From Calothrix sp. NIES-4105 (lineage in GTDB: Bacteria; Cyanobacteriota; Cyanobacteriia; Cyanobacteriales; Nostocaceae), in contig NZ_AP018290.1 in assembly GCF_002368415.1 (NCBI RefSeq), forward strand, positions 7,555,717-7,619,716: a stretch of 64,000 bases of DNA. Direction: 5' to 3'. How positions within the stretch are numbered: position 1 is the stretch's first letter; each line of letters begins with the position of its first letter. Position numbers and translations under genes: made by a program. Shown piece by piece: positions 35,718-45,762 of the stretch. Below the pieces are notes generated by a model. That model did no database searches. It saw nothing but the letters and a program-made list of their open reading frames with translations, and was not told the origin of the DNA.

Positions 35718-36825
35718 ATGACTTTCTTTCCGGTTGAATGCGGTTCAACTGTGAGAGTAAATATTGTGTTACTAAGGTTGGTTGTTCTGCTTGCATTAGA
35801 CTTCGCACTACTGCAACTCGACTGGCGCCTGCGTCGATAACATCATTAATGTTACTGGTATCGATACCACCAATTGCGAACCAAGGTATTGTGCTATGCT
35901 TGGCAGCATATTGTACATACTCTAAACCTGTAGCAGCTTTTCCTTCTTTGGTCGGAGTTTCGTATACTGGTCCTACACCAATATAATCAGCACCATCTGC
36001 AATGGCCTGTTGCATTTCGTGCGGATTTGTGGTAGAACGACCTATCAAGCGCTGTGATCCGAGTAGCTGACGCGCGACTGCAATGGGCATATCTTGTTGC
36101 CCTAAATGCACTCCATCTGCATCTACCGCTAACGCTAAATCAACACGGTCATTGACAATAAACAGGGCGCCGTAACTGCGACACAAATCTCGTAGTGATA
36201 CAGCTAAATCAAAACGAATCGTATCATCAGCATTTTTGTCACGGTACTGAATCAAAGTCAATCCACCTTTCAGCGCAGCTTCAACGGTTCCAATTAAATT
36301 TTCAAGAGGGGAGGTGACAAGGTAAAGGCGTGCGCGCAAAAGCATTTGATGCCGCTCGTAACCCATTAAATTAGTTTCTAGGGTGTAAACTCGATAACGC
36401 ATCTGCTTAAACGTAACTCCCATATTGGAATCTTTAAGCTTGCCATACTCTTCCAAAACTCGCAGAGCTTCTTGAACCCGACAAAAGTTAGCTTGCAGTA
36501 GTCCCTTAATACCAGAACGTGTTTCCTCTTGTGGGTGACTTAGTTCTGTTCCAGTATCACTTTCTGTGTCGCGCGCAGCACGTAATTCGGCGGTGTGCCA
36601 TGAGGCGACTTCTTGCCGTAGTTGCTTGCACTCAGAAGTTAGTTGGACGTTGTTTAACCCAAAACGACACCATTCCTCTATGACTCGCAAGCCTTCGCGC
36701 GCTCGGTCTAAATTAGCATCTAAAATGCGGTAAACAACTTGCTGTATCTGCTGTTTTTGGCTGTATGGCTCGACCATTACAACAACCCCATTAATGCTTT
36801 CATCGTAATAGCCAGCCTGTTTCAT
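35710..36825 (-). CDS. thiE: Thiamine-phosphate synthase ThiE, long cyanobacterial form
   Basis: ThiE joins the pyrimidine and thiazole parts of thiamine phosphate. The C-terminal ~210 residues carry the TIM-barrel motifs (LIQYRDKNADD, FIVNDRVDLALAVDADGVHLGQQDMP, GRSTTNPHEM, YIGVGPVYETPTKEG, FAIGGID). The first ~150 residues are the helical extension typical of cyanobacteria (ILDANLDRAREGLRVIEEW). The start may instead be the internal ATG at 36777 (MVEPYSQ), which gives 355 residues. No TPP riboswitch was recognised upstream. Confidence 0.95.
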   Translation of the reverse strand: MKQAGYYDESINGVVVMVEPYSQKQQIQQVVYRILDANLDRAREGLRVIEEWCRFGLNNVQLTSECKQLRQEVASWHTAELRAARDTESDTGTELSHPQEETRSGIKGLLQANFCRVQEALRVLEEYGKLKDSNMGVTFKQMRYRVYTLETNLMGYERHQMLLRARLYLVTSPLENLIGTVEAALKGGLTLIQYRDKNADDTIRFDLAVSLRDLCRSYGALFIVNDRVDLALAVDADGVHLGQQDMPIAVARQLLGSQRLIGRSTTNPHEMQQAIADGADYIGVGPVYETPTKEGKAATGLEYVQYAAKHSTIPWFAIGGIDTSNINDVIDAGASRVAVVRSLMQAEQPTLVTQYLLSQLNRIQPERKSYG

Positions 36826-37094
36826 ATTGGCAACGTGTTTCTACTCTTTGTTTAATTTGTTTGTGCTACCGTCTTTAAGTTAATAATCGCAGGTTGGCAT
36901 CCAAAGATGTAAGCTTTGTATTTACCTTCCTACTTTGTATCAAAAATAGCCAATAGGTCAATATGCCATTTGGCTTGACTCCGTAGCTATACGTAGTCAG
37001 AAAAAATGAATCTTAAAAATTATGTAAAAATCAGCATCGACATATTGGCAATAAAAGTATAAAAAAGTCTTGTTGGTTAAAGGAGTGCAAAAAA
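36826..37094. other. Intergenic divergent promoter region
   Basis: It separates thiE (minus) from the beta-helix gene (plus). No hairpin or conserved leader was recognised apart from the AAGGAG ribosome binding site just before 37095. Confidence 0.5.
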
Positions 37095-39038
37095 TTGATT
37101 AACCCCTACTCTTTCCCTAAATCGTCTCGGTCAGCCACAGAGCCAACCAGTACATCGGCTATATTTAGTCATAAATCATATTGGCTCCTCAAAATAAACG
37201 AGATTAGTTTCATTTTTCGTTCGTCAGTGCTATTACTCGGCTTAAGCATCACTGTCGCATCGACTGTTCTCTATAGCGCTTTTTTCAGCACTGCCGTTGC
37301 TCAAACTCAATCAGAGCGGCAACGAACAGTTACGGGTGAACAAACAATCTCTCAGGTAAATGTCCTCTTTGTCAACCCAAGTGTCGGAGATGACAAAGCC
37401 GGAAATGGTTCACAAGCTACCCCATTTAAGACGATTCACCAAGCTTTACAAAATGCGGCACCTAATAGCACGATTATGCTTGCTAGTGGTACATATAGCT
37501 CCCAAAGCGGTGAAGTCTTCCCACTAATACTTAAGCAAGGAGTTTCTATTCAAGGTGATGCCAGCACTAAAGGACGCGGTATTGTTATTCAAGGTGGAGA
37601 TGATTATCTTAGCCGCACCTTCGGTAAACAAAACGTCGCAATTATCGGTGCCAACCAAGCATCTGTTGTTGGTGTAACGGTCATGAATCCTAATCCGCGC
37701 GGATACGGAATCTTGATTGAATCAACCAACCCGACTATAAGTGAAAATACCTTTGCTGGCAGCACTCAAGACGGAATCTCAATCACAGGTAATGCCACAC
37801 CAGTTATTAGCAAAAATTATTTTTATCAAAATAAAGCAAACGGACTGACAGTTTCTGGAAATGCTCGTCCTGAAATAAAAGAAAATATTTTTCAGCAAAC
37901 AGGATTTGGTATTAATATTGCCCAAAACGCCGAACCAGTAATTATTGGTAATCAAATACAGTACAATCGGGCAGGAATTATAGTACAAGCTTCCTCTCGT
38001 CCGAAATTACGTAATAATGCAATTCAAAATAATCGCGAAGATGGCCTAGTCGTAATTGCTCAAGCTGTACCTGACTTGGGTAGTGCTACCGAACCAGGTG
38101 GAAACGAATTTCGTAACAACGCGCGTTATGACATCAATGCGAGTGCATCGAAGCAGTTATTTTCTGCAGTTGGTAATACCATTGCTAGTAACCGGATTGC
38201 GGGTAAGGTTGATATGCTTGGCAACACAACTCCGATAGCTACTGCTCAATCTGTTTCTACCCCAACACCAACTAACGAGATTACTTTTACCGCACCTAAT
38301 GTTCCTCAAACTGTAGAACAGTTAGGCAACCAATTAAAGGTGCCATCACCTACCACCAGCCTTGCTCGCAATACTCGTCTTAACAATACACCTGTTCAGA
38401 ATCGTCTTTCTTCTAGACAAACTCAAAGGGTGCCTCAAGCAAATCTATTAACACCATTACAAAAAACTGGTTTTCCGATTCCAAATAGCTTAACAGCAAC
38501 TCCAGGAAATGTACCATCTTCAACCGTTGATAATACACCTCAAATTAACTACATCCGGATTAATCCTCAAACAGTTGAATTTGCGGCGCCTTCGACATCG
38601 ACTCAGCTAGCAGCAACACCGCAACAAATGCCATTGCAACCAATTCAAACAGTTCCCCCTGATGCTGCTCTTAACAATAATAGTCTCAATAATATTCCCA
38701 ATAATATTCCCAATAATATTCCCAATAATATTGTTCAAATGCCAACTAACATCATGGCGCCGAATTCTTATCAATCTCCGCTAATCGCATCTACAAATAA
38801 CCTTAGAACACAAATTGCTGCTGCATCTACAAATATTCGATACCGAGTAATAGTAGCAACATCAAACGAGCGAGACGAAGATATTATCCGCTTCCTTGCT
38901 CCAGGTGCTTTCCGCACTACTGTACGCGGACAAGGAGTTATGCAAGTCGGAGTATTCAGCAATACTTTCAACGCCGAACAAATGTTAAGAGTTCTTAACA
39001 ACAATGGATTGAAAGGAATGATTGAACCTCTCAATTAA
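37095..39038 (+). CDS. Exported DUF1565 beta-helix protein with SPOR-like tail
   Basis: The 647-residue protein has an N-terminal export segment (about residues 30-65, ending TAVAQTQ). A DUF1565/right-handed parallel beta-helix follows (residues ~75-340; VNPSVGDDKAGNGSQATPF, many N-x-I repeats). A long Asn/Pro/Thr-rich linker with NNIPNNIPNNI comes next. A final ~65-residue SPOR-like domain (YRVIVATSNERDED, MQVGVFSNTFNAEQML) suggests peptidoglycan binding. TTG at 37095 is preceded by AAGGAG, supporting a non-ATG start. The beta-helix is paralogous to that in the gene at 39991. Confidence 0.82.
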   Translation: MINPYSFPKSSRSATEPTSTSAIFSHKSYWLLKINEISFIFRSSVLLLGLSITVASTVLYSAFFSTAVAQTQSERQRTVTGEQTISQVNVLFVNPSVGDDKAGNGSQATPFKTIHQALQNAAPNSTIMLASGTYSSQSGEVFPLILKQGVSIQGDASTKGRGIVIQGGDDYLSRTFGKQNVAIIGANQASVVGVTVMNPNPRGYGILIESTNPTISENTFAGSTQDGISITGNATPVISKNYFYQNKANGLTVSGNARPEIKENIFQQTGFGINIAQNAEPVIIGNQIQYNRAGIIVQASSRPKLRNNAIQNNREDGLVVIAQAVPDLGSATEPGGNEFRNNARYDINASASKQLFSAVGNTIASNRIAGKVDMLGNTTPIATAQSVSTPTPTNEITFTAPNVPQTVEQLGNQLKVPSPTTSLARNTRLNNTPVQNRLSSRQTQRVPQANLLTPLQKTGFPIPNSLTATPGNVPSSTVDNTPQINYIRINPQTVEFAAPSTSTQLAATPQQMPLQPIQTVPPDAALNNNSLNNIPNNIPNNIPNNIVQMPTNIMAPNSYQSPLIASTNNLRTQIAAASTNIRYRVIVATSNERDEDIIRFLAPGAFRTTVRGQGVMQVGVFSNTFNAEQMLRVLNNNGLKGMIEPLN

Positions 39039-39040
39039 TA

Positions 39041-39180
39041 GTGCTGAGTAGAAAGTACTGAGTGAGTCGTGCTGAGTGCTGAGTAAGGTTATAAATTAGG
39101 AGTTAGGAGTTAAGAATAAAAACTTAGAATTCTAAATTCTGAATTCTCAATTCTAAACTCAGCACGACTCACTCAGCACT
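39041..39180. repeat. Inverted repeat AGTGCTGAG.../CTCAGCACGACTCA
   Basis: Long arms built from GTGCTGAGT units and GAATTCT units form a near-palindrome between two converging genes. The right arm supplies the final codons and stop of the gene at 39169. Related units recur at 48140-48210. Confidence 0.85.
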
Positions 39181-39900
39181 TTTCACTTCTATGATTGATT
39201 TCAATTTCGATGCAAAGGATTCAGACACATCAGTTGTTTTTGGTGTGAATTGCTCGATGGCAGGGTGGTAAGTTGTTACTAAAGGCGCCATTTTTACTAA
39301 TTGACTTGCTGCGTGCGATTCTCTTTTATGCTCAACAACTTCAATATTTGGTATTGGTGGTTGGCATCCCCAATCTTGCGCTGAATTATTTTGTTGATTT
39401 TTATACTCTGTTTCATTATTAATACTATCCTGATCCCATTGATTACTGGTATCGTTTTTATCTAATGTCCGTGAATAGGTTTGTTGTGTTTGGGGAACAG
39501 GTGGTAGTGCAGGTAATGTAGGTGTGCTTGTGGTCAAACTTTGGGGAAATTTACTGCAAATTAAACGCTCAAATTCCATGTTGAAATGGAATGATGGTTG
39601 CCCACGTCGCAGCCAAATAGTAAGTATTTGCTCGACTGAAACCGCTTTGTATCGACCTTGATATAAAGCTTCTACTGCTGCTAAATGCAGCCAATGCAAA
39701 GGAAATTGTATTTGCCAGCGTGCGATTAACTCGTTAGCTTTGTAACCACCTAGGTCAAAACTATAGTGAGTTAGTAAGCCAATCGCTAGGTTTGTGTATC
39801 CATAATAGTTATCGTAGTAGCTATCATGGCTGTCCACAGTGGTTGCGGAAATCTGACTTTCAGCCTTTGGGATCAGGCAGATGTTTGTCTCCCGTCGCAT
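39169..39900 (-). CDS. Conserved hypothetical protein
   Basis: The 243-residue protein has a structured first ~125 residues (NLAIGLLTHYSFDL, ELIARWQIQFPLHWLHLAAV, YKAVSVEQILTIWLRRGQP) and a polar low-complexity second half. No catalytic motif, membrane helix or signal peptide is visible. The structured half looks like a cyanobacterial conserved domain of unknown function. Its C-terminus (VKSAE) is encoded by a dispersed repeat. It sits between two beta-helix protein genes. Confidence 0.65.
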   Translation of the reverse strand: MRRETNICLIPKAESQISATTVDSHDSYYDNYYGYTNLAIGLLTHYSFDLGGYKANELIARWQIQFPLHWLHLAAVEALYQGRYKAVSVEQILTIWLRRGQPSFHFNMEFERLICSKFPQSLTTSTPTLPALPPVPQTQQTYSRTLDKNDTSNQWDQDSINNETEYKNQQNNSAQDWGCQPPIPNIEVVEHKRESHAASQLVKMAPLVTTYHPAIEQFTPKTTDVSESFASKLKSIIEVKSAE

Positions 39901-39990
39901 AAGTGTAATGTGCTTTTAGCTACACTAAAGTTTTTATAAGTATTCTTTTATATAAAAGAAGTGTTCTTAATTCTACCGATAAGATTGAAA

Positions 39991-42060
39991 TTAGGAAACG
40001 ATATACGGTGAATTTATTTTTGGTACTCGATTTAAGGCTACTAGAGCCTGATATACCATCGCCGCAACTTCGCCTCGTGTAGCCTCTCGGTTTGGTTGAA
40101 TTTGTTTGATACTTGGATAATTGACAACTATATTATTCGCTGTAGCCGTTGCAACTGCAGCGCGCGCAGAAGCCGGGACAGCATTAATATCGCTGTATAA
40201 CCCTAAATTATCACGAGTTGCACTTGTTAGAACAATTCCGCTTACTAATGAAACAATTACTTGTAGCCTAAGAACATTTTGGTTCGGACGAAAACTTCCA
40301 TCGCTAAAACCACTCACAAATCCCCCACTCGCAGCTATTTTAATCGCACTATAGCCCCAAAACTCTTTTGTTACATCCGTAAATTCTTTAGTCTCGCGTT
40401 TAGCGACTGGGTTGAACGCAGCAGCTATAAGTGCAGCATATTGCCCCCGCGTCATTGGCTTGTCTGGTTGAAATGTACCATCGGCAAATCCACTTGTTAA
40501 GTTCATACTTACCAATGGACGTATAAAGTCTTCTGCCCAATGTCCTGTTAAATCACTAAATGAAGCTACATCTGTAACTGGAGTCACAATGTAAGGTGAA
40601 GTTATAGGTTTTAAATTTCCCTGTGTTACCAAACCTTGACAAATTAATGCAGCAACTTCTGCGCGCGAGATATCACGCATTGGTTGAAGTTCATCAATTT
40701 CAGGATAATTTACAACGAGTAGATTTTGAGTCGCTATTGCCACAGAAGAAGTCGCATAACTGGGAATTTGGGCACGGTCATTGTATGCCGTTAGTAGATT
40801 AGTATTGCCGCCGCTTAACTTTAGCCCACTCACCATTGATACAAGTGCTTGAACTTTAGTAATATTTTGTTCTGGTCGAAATGTTCCATCGGGGAAACCG
40901 CTAATAAACCCCATATTAGAAGCGGCAGCAATTGCTGGAGCAGCCCAAAAATCTCGTTTAATATCTGTAAAATTGGGATTTTGATTCTTAGCGTGAATAT
41001 TAAAAGCTTTTGCCACTAATGCTGCATATTGCGCGCGGTTAATTGCTGCATCGGGGGCAAAATTACCCGAAGGCAAACCAGTTATCAAACCTTTTGTAAC
41101 TAATACCTCTATAAACGGTGCTGCCCAATGTCCGGCAATATCGGGGAAACTACTGTCCCCGCTATCAACGACGTCGTTAACTGCTGCGACAAACTCGACT
41201 AGTCCCTTTACCTGAACAGCGTTAACTTGGTTGCCAACGCTAATGATTGTATTAGAAGTAGAATTTTGAATATCAAATTGCCCATTAAGGCGAAAAATAT
41301 TTCCTGCTTGGTCTTGCGAACTACCTAAATCTGGGATAGCGTTACCATTAACCAATAATCCACCCTGCGAGTTGTTTTCTACCAAATTATTTCGCAGTAC
41401 TGGACGCGCTTCGCGAGACAATGCAATACCCGTTTGATTATCGATAAATTTATTACTTGCTATTATTGGCGCCGAAAAATCGCTAATTGCCAAACCCAGA
41501 CCATTTTTTTGAAAGGTGTTCCGCAGTATTTCACCTTTGCTATTACGTGCTATTACTAGTCCACCAGCACTATTCTGAACAATTTTATTATCTGTAATTG
41601 CAGGCTTGGCCGTACCGCTAACAAATATCCCTTCTCTACCACAGTTAGTAATTGTACAATTTGTTAGATTTGGCGCGCTCGACTCAATCCAAATCCCAGT
41701 TCCTTTATTTATATCATTCGTTACTGTGACACCTGATAGAGTCGCATTATCAAGCAGTAGTAAAGTAATGTTCTGGGCGCCAAAAGTAGGACTATTGTAT
41801 TCACCGCTTCCAGTTATAACAGTACCTTGACCAAAAGTAGCTTCATTACCTATGACTATTACTCCTTGTGGTATAACAAGCGGGAACTTTTCACCGACTT
41901 TATCGCTGTAGGTACCTGGTGCAAGTCGTATTAAGGAAGCAGAAGCAACCCGTAAAGCACGAGTAATACTTTTAAAAGGAGATAGCCGTGACCCAGCATT
42001 GGCATCATTTCCAGTCACGGGATTGACGTAGAGTGTGGCAACGAGGGTAGAGTTTACCAT
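39991..42060 (-). CDS. DUF1565 beta-helix protein with six SLH modules
   Basis: The 689-residue protein begins with TLYVNPVTGNDANAGSRLSP, a DUF1565 beta-helix (residues ~5-290). Six SLH-type repeats in two sets of three follow (FPDIAGHWAAPFIEVLV, FTDIKRDFWAAPAI, FSDLTGHWAEDFIRPLV, FTDVTKEFWGYSAI and two degenerate third copies). SLH triplets anchor proteins to cell-wall polysaccharide. ATG at 42060 is preferred. A TTG at 42129 would add a hydrophobic leader that could act as signal peptide, so the start is uncertain. Confidence 0.88.
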   Translation of the reverse strand: MVNSTLVATLYVNPVTGNDANAGSRLSPFKSITRALRVASASLIRLAPGTYSDKVGEKFPLVIPQGVIVIGNEATFGQGTVITGSGEYNSPTFGAQNITLLLLDNATLSGVTVTNDINKGTGIWIESSAPNLTNCTITNCGREGIFVSGTAKPAITDNKIVQNSAGGLVIARNSKGEILRNTFQKNGLGLAISDFSAPIIASNKFIDNQTGIALSREARPVLRNNLVENNSQGGLLVNGNAIPDLGSSQDQAGNIFRLNGQFDIQNSTSNTIISVGNQVNAVQVKGLVEFVAAVNDVVDSGDSSFPDIAGHWAAPFIEVLVTKGLITGLPSGNFAPDAAINRAQYAALVAKAFNIHAKNQNPNFTDIKRDFWAAPAIAAASNMGFISGFPDGTFRPEQNITKVQALVSMVSGLKLSGGNTNLLTAYNDRAQIPSYATSSVAIATQNLLVVNYPEIDELQPMRDISRAEVAALICQGLVTQGNLKPITSPYIVTPVTDVASFSDLTGHWAEDFIRPLVSMNLTSGFADGTFQPDKPMTRGQYAALIAAAFNPVAKRETKEFTDVTKEFWGYSAIKIAASGGFVSGFSDGSFRPNQNVLRLQVIVSLVSGIVLTSATRDNLGLYSDINAVPASARAAVATATANNIVVNYPSIKQIQPNREATRGEVAAMVYQALVALNRVPKINSPYIVS

Positions 42061-42220
42061 AACGAGAAGGGGGTAAAGGGGAACAGGTAAATAAAGGATA
42101 CAGACTAAAGAATAAATTATAAATAGCAAAACGATTCACTTTATACTTAAACCGCCTTCCTTTACCTTCCCCCTTTTCTAATTAGTGCTTTAATATTTCT
42201 GGTGATTCATTTTTGGAAAA

Positions 42221-43213
42221 ATGATCGAAGTTGAACATCTGAGTAAGGTATACGGCTCTACAAGAGCTATTTCTGATGTGACGTTTAGCGTCGAGAAGGG
42301 TGAGATACTGGGATTCCTTGGTCCCAACGGCGCCGGAAAAACTACTACAATGCGAATTTTAGCTGGGTATTTGCCGGCTACTAAGGGTACAGCTAGAATA
42401 GCAGGACTTGATGTACACGAAAATTCTCTTTCAGTCAGGCGCCAAATTGGCTATTTACCAGAGAATCCTCCTTTATACCCTGAAATGACCGTAGAAGGGT
42501 TTTTATATTTCGTGGCACGAATCAAAGGAGTCAGTGCTGGGTTACGTAAGCAAAAAGTAGAAGCGGCACTGGCAAAGTGTAACCTTATAGACAAACGCCA
42601 GACAATTATTCGTAAACTTTCTAAAGGGTATAAACAACGTGTTGGCATCGCACAAGCAATAGTTCACGACCCACCAGCCATAATTCTTGATGAACCAACA
42701 GTTGGTTTAGACCCTCGGCAAATTATCGATGTGCGAAACTTAATCAAAAGTTTAGCAGGAGAACATACAATTATTCTTTCAACACATATTTTGCCAGAAG
42801 TAAGTATGACCTGTAGCCGCGTCGCGATTATCAACCAAGGTAAAATCGTGGCGACAAACACACCAGAAAACCTGATGACACAGTTAACAGGTGGTTCGGG
42901 TTATGAGTTGGAAATTGGAGGTGAAGCTAGTTTAGCTAAACAGGTATTGCAAAACGTTATACCTGTGATTTTGGTAGAATCGATTCCTGCTCCTGGAACA
43001 CATGGGGTCATCTTACCAGAACGAGCTTACTTGCGAGTTGTTACGCAACCAGGAACCGAGCCTGGAAGCGAAATTGCACAGACTTTACTACGCGCGGGAT
43101 TTGAGTTGTACGAAATGCGTCGCGTCAGCGCTACCCTCGAAGATGTGTTCTTAAAATTGACTACTGAAGAAAAGATACAGCCTGAGCCGTCAGCTGATGA
43201 AGGAGCCAGCTAA
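42221..43213 (+). CDS. ABC transporter ATP-binding protein, Gld/Nat-type
   Basis: The 330-residue protein has Walker A (GPNGAGKTT), the signature LSKGYKQRVGIAQA, Walker B IILDEPTVGLD and the switch His in STHILPEVS. It has a ~100-residue C-terminal extension. It forms an operon with a permease (3-bp gap), a Gld-type subunit and a DUF4340 gene. The set resembles GldA/GldF/GldG gliding-type ABC systems. The transported substrate is unknown. Confidence 0.93.
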   Translation: MIEVEHLSKVYGSTRAISDVTFSVEKGEILGFLGPNGAGKTTTMRILAGYLPATKGTARIAGLDVHENSLSVRRQIGYLPENPPLYPEMTVEGFLYFVARIKGVSAGLRKQKVEAALAKCNLIDKRQTIIRKLSKGYKQRVGIAQAIVHDPPAIILDEPTVGLDPRQIIDVRNLIKSLAGEHTIILSTHILPEVSMTCSRVAIINQGKIVATNTPENLMTQLTGGSGYELEIGGEASLAKQVLQNVIPVILVESIPAPGTHGVILPERAYLRVVTQPGTEPGSEIAQTLLRAGFELYEMRRVSATLEDVFLKLTTEEKIQPEPSADEGAS

Positions 43214-43216
43214 ATA

Positions 43217-44020
43217 ATGGGTATTATATTAAGTAACATTATTGCTATTTATCGCCGCGAACTACAAAGCTATTTTGTCTCGCCCTTAGCTTATGCGATA
43301 GCGGGTATTTTTTGGTTTTTATCTGGGCTATTTTTTATACTGATTTTGCAAGATATTCTTCAGTATGTAGCAGGCTTAGATATTCAGGGGCAACAATTTC
43401 AAGTTCCTGTGCCGCCTTTTGATGTACCTTATCAGTTTATTAGCGCGTTCCTTGACCGTATGGGATGGATGTTATTATTCATACTTCCGATTTTATCGAT
43501 GGGGCTATATGCAGAAGAGCGGAAGCGCGGTACTTTGGAGCTACTTGCTACATCTCCTGTAACAAATTGGGCAGTTGCTGTTGGTAAATTACTAGGAGTA
43601 CTAACGTTCTTTGCCACAATGGTTATACCTTTGCTTATATTTGAAGCCATTGTGATCGGTGCAGCGACTCCAGCAATGCCACCTTTGATTTTACTTTCTG
43701 GTCATTTAGCCTTGATTTTACTCGCAGGGTCTATTTTATCTGTGGGGATGTTTATTTCTTCCTTGACTGATAGCACAATCTTATCTGCCGTTTTGACGTT
43801 CGCTGTAATTTTACTGCTACTATTCGTTGATTTAATTGCCAAAAACATCGGTGGAACTTTTGGTGAAGCGCTTGGTCATTTATCGCTACTCAAGCATTAC
43901 AGTAATTTAATTCAAGGTGTTTTTGACACTAGTGCAATTATATTATTTATTAGTTATATGGTTTTAGGAGTTTTTCTAACTGCCCAGTCAATTGACGCAC
44001 TTCGCTTTCAAAGACAGTAA
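43217..44020 (+). CDS. ABC-2 type permease, GldF-like
   Basis: The 267-residue integral membrane protein has about six helices. It contains a conserved MGLYAEERKRGTLELLATSP segment, typical of ABC-2 permeases in front of the coupling helix. It lies 3 bp after the ATPase gene and 11 bp before the GldG-like gene, so the three proteins should form one membrane complex. Confidence 0.92.
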   Translation: MGIILSNIIAIYRRELQSYFVSPLAYAIAGIFWFLSGLFFILILQDILQYVAGLDIQGQQFQVPVPPFDVPYQFISAFLDRMGWMLLFILPILSMGLYAEERKRGTLELLATSPVTNWAVAVGKLLGVLTFFATMVIPLLIFEAIVIGAATPAMPPLILLSGHLALILLAGSILSVGMFISSLTDSTILSAVLTFAVILLLLFVDLIAKNIGGTFGEALGHLSLLKHYSNLIQGVFDTSAIILFISYMVLGVFLTAQSIDALRFQRQ

Positions 44021-44031
44021 ATACGGACATT

Positions 44032-45762
44032 ATGAAAACTATTGCTACTAGAAAGCTCTGGAAATTTTTATTTTGGCTGGGTCCGTTCCTTGTCACTGCT
44101 GGTTTAACTGTTGGGTTCCTAACTGCGAGATGGGGAGTTGTGCCATTGGCATTGCTTATACCTGGAGTTGTGCTGGTGGCAGCTTGGGTAATAATCGAGA
44201 GCAGAAATAATAATTGGTTAGGACAACGTTCTACCCAAGCAGGAACTAATGCTTTATTTGCAACACTGGCAGTTTTAGCTTTACTAGGCTTAATTAACTT
44301 TCTCGGCGCCCGCTACCATCTGCGGACAGATTTAACAGAAACACAGTTATTTAGTCTTGCACCTCAAACGCGCGAACTAGTACGCACCTTAAAACAACCT
44401 GTAAAGGTATGGATATTTGATGTCAACCAAAACCCTATTGACCGTGACCTTCTCGAAAACTATCGGCGCCAAAGTAGTAAATTTGAGTTTGAGTATGTAG
44501 ACCCGCAAGCAAAACCAGGGTTAGCAAAACAATTTGGTGTTAAAGAAGCAGGTGAAGTTTATTTAGAAACGAATCAACAACGTAAATTAGTACAAGTGGT
44601 TAACGTTCAGGAACGTCTTAGTGAAATTCGTTTAACCAACCGTTTACAGCAAATTACTTCTGGGTCTTCAGTTAAAGCATATTTTCTACAAGGACACGGT
44701 GAGTCTCAACTTGCAGCAGGTGAAAATTCAATATCGCAAGCTGTTAAAGCTTTAAATGATAAAAGTTTTACTACAGAAGCTTTGAACCTCGTCCAAACTC
44801 AACTTCCAACAGACGCAAACGTTATTATCGTCGCAGGCCCAAAACGCGCGCTATTTGACACTGAAGTCAAAGCACTGCAAGACTACCTGAACCGTGGTGG
44901 TAATGCTTTATTAATGATAGACCCAGACACCGACCCCAAACTTGAACGCTTACTCAACGAATGGGGAGTCAAACTAGACAATCGTTTAGCAGTTGATGTA
45001 GCTGGTAGCGAAGCACTTGGACCAGCAGTCCCAATTGTTACTGAATACGGAAAACATCCTATTACAAAAGACTTTGGCAACGGTATCTCGTTTTATAGAC
45101 TTGCCCGTCCTCTAGAAACAACACCCGTCAATAATGTTCAAGCAACACCATTATTGCTAACTAAACCTTACCCAAGTACCTGGGCAGAAAGCGACCAAAA
45201 AAGCGAAAAATTGGAATTCAATGAAGGTAAAGACCGTAAAGGTCCTCTCACTTTAGGTGTCGCTTTAACCAAGAAACTCTCTGCTACACCTACTCCTATA
45301 TCAACACCTACTCCAACTCCAACTACTCCAACATCTCCAACCCCAACCCCAACAGCAACATCTCCAACCCCAACCCCAACAGCAACATCTCCAACTCCAA
45401 CAGCAACAGCAACATCTCCAACCCAAACAGCAACATCTCCGACACCAACACCAACTTCAACAGTTACAACATCTCCTACTGCTCCCATTTCAGGAGAATC
45501 ACGTTTAGTTGTGATTGGAAACTCTGATTTTACTACCGATGGCTTATTTGAGCAGCAACTTAACGGAGATGTTTTCCTGAACTCTGTTAGTTGGTTAAGT
45601 CAGCAAGACCAGCAACCTCTTTCAATACGACCAAAAGAACAAAGAAATCGCCGAATTAACCTAACAGTCGCTCAAACATTGCTTCTACGTTGGTCAGCGT
45701 TGTTTATACTTCCTTTGGTTGGCTTTATAGGAGCGGGTTTACTTTGGTGGCAACGAAGGTAA
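44032..45762 (+). CDS. GldG-like ABC-transport auxiliary subunit
   Basis: The 576-residue protein has two N-terminal membrane helices, a periplasmic GldG-type domain (LTETQLFSLAPQTRELVRTL, DPQAKPGLAKQFGV, VVNVQERLSEIRLTNR) and a C-terminal helix (LFILPLVGFIGAGLLWW). A ~65-residue linker rich in Pro-Thr and Thr-Ser repeats (about residues 418-485) interrupts the domain. It appears to be a repeat expansion of (CCAACA)n type DNA. Its stop overlaps the next start (TAATG). Confidence 0.9.
   Translation: MKTIATRKLWKFLFWLGPFLVTAGLTVGFLTARWGVVPLALLIPGVVLVAAWVIIESRNNNWLGQRSTQAGTNALFATLAVLALLGLINFLGARYHLRTDLTETQLFSLAPQTRELVRTLKQPVKVWIFDVNQNPIDRDLLENYRRQSSKFEFEYVDPQAKPGLAKQFGVKEAGEVYLETNQQRKLVQVVNVQERLSEIRLTNRLQQITSGSSVKAYFLQGHGESQLAAGENSISQAVKALNDKSFTTEALNLVQTQLPTDANVIIVAGPKRALFDTEVKALQDYLNRGGNALLMIDPDTDPKLERLLNEWGVKLDNRLAVDVAGSEALGPAVPIVTEYGKHPITKDFGNGISFYRLARPLETTPVNNVQATPLLLTKPYPSTWAESDQKSEKLEFNEGKDRKGPLTLGVALTKKLSATPTPISTPTPTPTTPTSPTPTPTATSPTPTPTATSPTPTATATSPTQTATSPTPTPTSTVTTSPTAPISGESRLVVIGNSDFTTDGLFEQQLNGDVFLNSVSWLSQQDQQPLSIRPKEQRNRRINLTVAQTLLLRWSALFILPLVGFIGAGLLWWQRR

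Noticed and set aside
36826-37094. TPP riboswitch upstream of thiE
   Set aside because: The conserved CUGAGA-type core was not found on the thiE strand.
45168-45488. Gly/Val-repeat protein on the minus strand
   Set aside because: It is the antisense of the Pro-Thr repeat tract in the GldG-like gene.
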